Assembly (NCBI RefSeq): GCF_000585215.1
Contig: NZ_AONC01000057.1
Coordinates: 1-58,387 of the forward strand
Reading direction: 5' to 3'
Origin: Imhoffiella purpurea
GTDB lineage: Bacteria > Pseudomonadota > Gammaproteobacteria > Chromatiales > Chromatiaceae
Length of the DNA: 58,387 nt
Positions 55,846 through 58,387 of the stretch are shown here, piece by piece. Positions within the stretch are counted from its first letter, which is position 1. Each line of letters begins with the position of its first letter. Made by a program: the position numbers and the translations under genes. Under the pieces are notes generated by a model that was given only the letters and a program-made list of their open reading frames with translations, was not told where the DNA came from and searched no databases.

Positions 55846-58317
55846 ATGGATGAGTCCCCTCCTATCAGGGGCACGGCCGATGCCGATGCGTCGGCGAGCG
55901 CGGCTCGGGGTGGTCTCGATTCGGTGATGTCCAGTCGTGTCGACGCCCGCCCGGACGCGAACGATCCACTCCGCTCCGCCCTGATCGAGGAGGCGTTCCG
56001 GCAAGGCCGGGCCGGTATCCCCATGATGGCGATCGCCATGCTCGGGATGGCGGGCATCCACTGGCTCATGACGGACACTTTGATCGAACCGCTCTGGCTG
56101 CTGGCCGGATTGTCCGTCGTCTCGCTGCGCATGGCGATGGTCGTCCTGCATGCGCTCCGGCGGGAACGGCTGAGCATCAGGGTCCGCGCCCGGATGTTCG
56201 AGTGGCCGCTCATGCTCAATTCCCTGGTCTGGGCCCTGCTCCCGGTTTTGGTCTTTCCCGCCGCCGAGCCGACCGAGCGGCTCGCGCTGATCACGATCAT
56301 CGCGGGCCTGGCCGGCGGAGGCGCGGCCCTCCTGGCTCCAGTTCTGTGGCCGTCGCGCATCTACATCCTCAGTCTCATGATTCCGGCGTCCATCATGATA
56401 CTGGATACGCCGGGCTCGGGGCCCGTGGTCTTCATCCTCGGGCTCTGTTTCGCCCTGGCGGCCTTGTTCAGCCACTCGCAGGCGCGCAATGCCCTGGTGA
56501 TCTCCCAGCAGCGTCTGATCGAGAATCAGTCGCTGCTCGGCGAGATGGACGAGCAGAGGGTGCTGGTCGAGCGGCTCAATCAGGAGCTCCTCTCCGCCCA
56601 GGAGCGTCTGCTGAAGCACAGCCTGAAACTGGAGACCGAGGCCGAGGAGCGGTCCGCGCGCATGCGGCTCGCCATTTCGGTGATCGAGAATACCGCCGAG
56701 GGCGTCATGGTGATGGCGCCCAACGGGATCGTGCTCGAGGTCAATCCGGCCTTCACGCGGATCACGGGCTATGCATCCGAGGACATCATCGGGCGCTCGG
56801 CCAGCCTGCTGCGCTCGGACAGGCACGACGACGACTTCTTCGATCTTCTGTGGAGCCGGTTGCGCTCGACGGGACGCTGGGATGGCGAGATGTGGAGCCG
56901 CCGCAGCAACGGCGAGGCGTTCCTCGAGCGCCGAACCATCGATGTGGTCCGCGACGCCGAGGGAATCCCCACCCATTACGTCTCCGTCTTCAACGATGTC
57001 ACCGAGGATTACCACAAGGATCAGAAACTGCTGCATCAGGCATTGCACGATCCGCTGACCGGCCTGGGCAACCGCAAACTGTTGCTGGAGCGGCTGGAGC
57101 ACGGCATCGCGCAAGCGCGGCGTCTGTTTCGGAAATTCGGCGTGCTCATCCTCGACCTGGATCAGTTCAAGGCCGTCAACGACAGCCTCGGTCATCATGT
57201 CGGAGATCAGCTCTTGTGCGAGGTCGCCGCGCGGCTCGAGGGCCGGCTGCGCGCCAGCGACACACTGGTGCGGCTCGGCGGCGACGAGTTCGTGATCCTC
57301 ATGGCCGGTCTCGATCGGCCGGGCGATGCCGCGGTGCTGGCGCATGAACTGCTCGATTCGTTCGCCCAGCCATTCGAGCTTCCGAGTCACCGCATCCACA
57401 TGCGTACCTCGCTGGGGATCGCCATCTATCCGGACGACGGGACGAATCCGGATGTCCTCATGAAGAATGCCGACATGGCGCTCTATGCGGCCAAGTCCGC
57501 CGGACGCAACGCCTTTCATTTCTTTCGTCCGGTCTTCGCCGAGCAGGCCAGGCGGAGGCTGGAGCTGGAACTGGCGCTGCGCGAGGCGGTGGATCGTCGC
57601 GAACTGTCGCTGCATTATCAGCCCAAGGTCGCCGCCTCGGACCATTCGGTGGTCGGGTTCGAGGCGCTGCTGCGTTGGAACCGTGGCGAGGAGGGATTCG
57701 TTCCGCCGGATCGCTTCATCCCGGTCGCCGAGGACTGCGGGCTCATCGGCCAGATCGGCGCCTGGGTCCTGGCCGAGGCCTGCGGTCAGGTCGCGCGCTG
57801 GCATCGGGAGGGCCATGGCTGGCAGAGGGTGGCCATCAATGTCTCGGCCCGCCAGCTGGCGCACGACGACCTGGTCGGCATGATCCGCGAGGAGTGCGGG
57901 CGGCAGGAGATCTCGCCGCGCCTGCTGGAGGTCGAGGTCACCGAGAGCTGTGTCATGGCGAATCCCGAGCAGACCGGACCGATCCTGAAGGGGCTGCGGG
58001 ACATGGGCGTTAGCGTGGCCATCGACGACTTCGGCACCGGGCATTCGAGCCTGGCCTATCTGAGGCGGTTGCCGGTGGACGTCATCAAGATCGACCGCTC
58101 CTTCATCCGCGAGGCGGGCGAGGACGCGAGCGCCGAGGCCATCGTCAAGACCATCGTCGATCTGAGCCGAACGCTCGACATGGGGGTGGTGGCCGAGGGT
58201 GTCGAAACCTTCGAGCAGGCCGAGATGCTGGCTGGAATCGGCTGTGGGATACTGCAGGGCTATTGCTTCGCCAGGCCGATGCCGGCCAGCGAGATCGAGC
58301 GCCGATGGGACGAATGA
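55846..58317 (+). CDS. Membrane PAS-GGDEF-EAL c-di-GMP protein
   Basis: This 823-residue protein has an N-terminal membrane sensor of about six helices (about 58-210), a coiled coil (about 225-275), a PAS domain (about 280-390, NTAEGVMVMAPNG), a GGDEF domain (about 400-570) and an EAL domain (about 580-815). The GGDEF site is intact (RLGGDEF), with an RxxD inhibitory site (RASD) five residues before it. The EAL domain keeps EALLRW, NVSARQL, EVTES, DDFGTG, KIDRSFI and AEGVET. Both synthesis and breakdown of c-di-GMP are therefore possible. It is divergent from the Ter cluster and ends with a hairpin. Confidence 0.95.
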   Translation: MDESPPIRGTADADASASAARGGLDSVMSSRVDARPDANDPLRSALIEEAFRQGRAGIPMMAIAMLGMAGIHWLMTDTLIEPLWLLAGLSVVSLRMAMVVLHALRRERLSIRVRARMFEWPLMLNSLVWALLPVLVFPAAEPTERLALITIIAGLAGGGAALLAPVLWPSRIYILSLMIPASIMILDTPGSGPVVFILGLCFALAALFSHSQARNALVISQQRLIENQSLLGEMDEQRVLVERLNQELLSAQERLLKHSLKLETEAEERSARMRLAISVIENTAEGVMVMAPNGIVLEVNPAFTRITGYASEDIIGRSASLLRSDRHDDDFFDLLWSRLRSTGRWDGEMWSRRSNGEAFLERRTIDVVRDAEGIPTHYVSVFNDVTEDYHKDQKLLHQALHDPLTGLGNRKLLLERLEHGIAQARRLFRKFGVLILDLDQFKAVNDSLGHHVGDQLLCEVAARLEGRLRASDTLVRLGGDEFVILMAGLDRPGDAAVLAHELLDSFAQPFELPSHRIHMRTSLGIAIYPDDGTNPDVLMKNADMALYAAKSAGRNAFHFFRPVFAEQARRRLELELALREAVDRRELSLHYQPKVAASDHSVVGFEALLRWNRGEEGFVPPDRFIPVAEDCGLIGQIGAWVLAEACGQVARWHREGHGWQRVAINVSARQLAHDDLVGMIREECGRQEISPRLLEVEVTESCVMANPEQTGPILKGLRDMGVSVAIDDFGTGHSSLAYLRRLPVDVIKIDRSFIREAGEDASAEAIVKTIVDLSRTLDMGVVAEGVETFEQAEMLAGIGCGILQGYCFARPMPASEIERRWDE

Positions 58318-58337
58318 TGCCGCAGCGCGGATTCGAC

Positions 58338-58375
58338 GCCGAAGCCGAGCTTGTCGCGACAGGCTCGGCTTCGGC
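58338..58375 (+). terminator. Strong hairpin after the GGDEF-EAL gene
   Basis: GCCGAAGCCGAGC and its exact complement GCTCGGCTTCGGC are 13-bp arms. The loop contains the palindrome TGTCGCGACA, so the stem continues to about 18 pairs. It lies 21 bp after the stop. The window ends before a T-tract could be seen. Confidence 0.6.
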
Positions 58376-58387
58376 GGGGCTAGACGA

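Overview
This 58.4 kb window is GC-rich (roughly two-thirds G+C by eye), densely coded chromosome of a gammaproteobacterium. The gene content and pairings (ypjD/ffh, accA-tilS, carA-carB-greA, fmdB-aspS-nudB, plus lon, rsmA and tal) fit Chromatiales or purple sulfur bacteria such as Allochromatium, Thiocystis or Thiocapsa relatives. That placement is an inference: no photosynthesis or sulfur-oxidation gene is present to confirm it.

Layout. 1-2.1 kb is the end of an AT-rich genomic island. A tyrosine recombinase sits at the 3' end of an intact tRNA-Ala(CGC), with a 12-bp inverted repeat between them. 2.3-9.5 kb carries ypjD, ffh, mepA, a large membrane/coiled-coil protein and a small membrane pair that includes a DUF2726-like protein. 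9.5-12 kb is a leftward trio: a nitrilase-family amidase, a TrpD-like glycosyltransferase and a Rieske ferredoxin. 12-21.6 kb is housekeeping: accA, tilS, cnoX, carAB with a possible ARG box, and greA. 21.6-24.7 kb is a leftward operon of a membrane-anchored ParA-like protein with an altered P-loop, a SPOR protein and a canonical MinD-like ATPase. 24.9-42.5 kb holds an SDR, fmdB, aspS, nudB, a CBS protein, an ABC exporter, a UspA-Na/Pi transporter pair, lon, rsmA, a PhnD-like binding protein with a sensor kinase, tal, and a CHAD/HD-hydrolase pair.

The accessory region of most interest is 42.6-55.3 kb. Rightward genes are a TerC-family protein, a HAD phosphatase and an AlbA_2/Schlafen-type ATPase. 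Leftward is a tellurium-resistance (Ter) stress cluster: three TerD-family proteins, an AIM24 protein, a phosphoribosyltransferase, a TerA-like protein, TerB, a HAD phosphatase and a CitE-like C-C lyase. Directly downstream of the lyase, on the same strand, lies a retron-type reverse transcriptase. It is preceded by a strongly structured noncoding segment (47225-47384) whose ends pair like retron a1/a2 arms. I read this as an undescribed candidate retron embedded at the end of a Ter operon. The window ends with a PAS-GGDEF-EAL c-di-GMP protein.

Several palindromic repeats occupy intergenic gaps. These include two copies of a MITE-like element, one of which supplies the tilS stop codon and one of which lies inside the Ter cluster nested in a second repeat. 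A second, looser hairpin family occurs three times.
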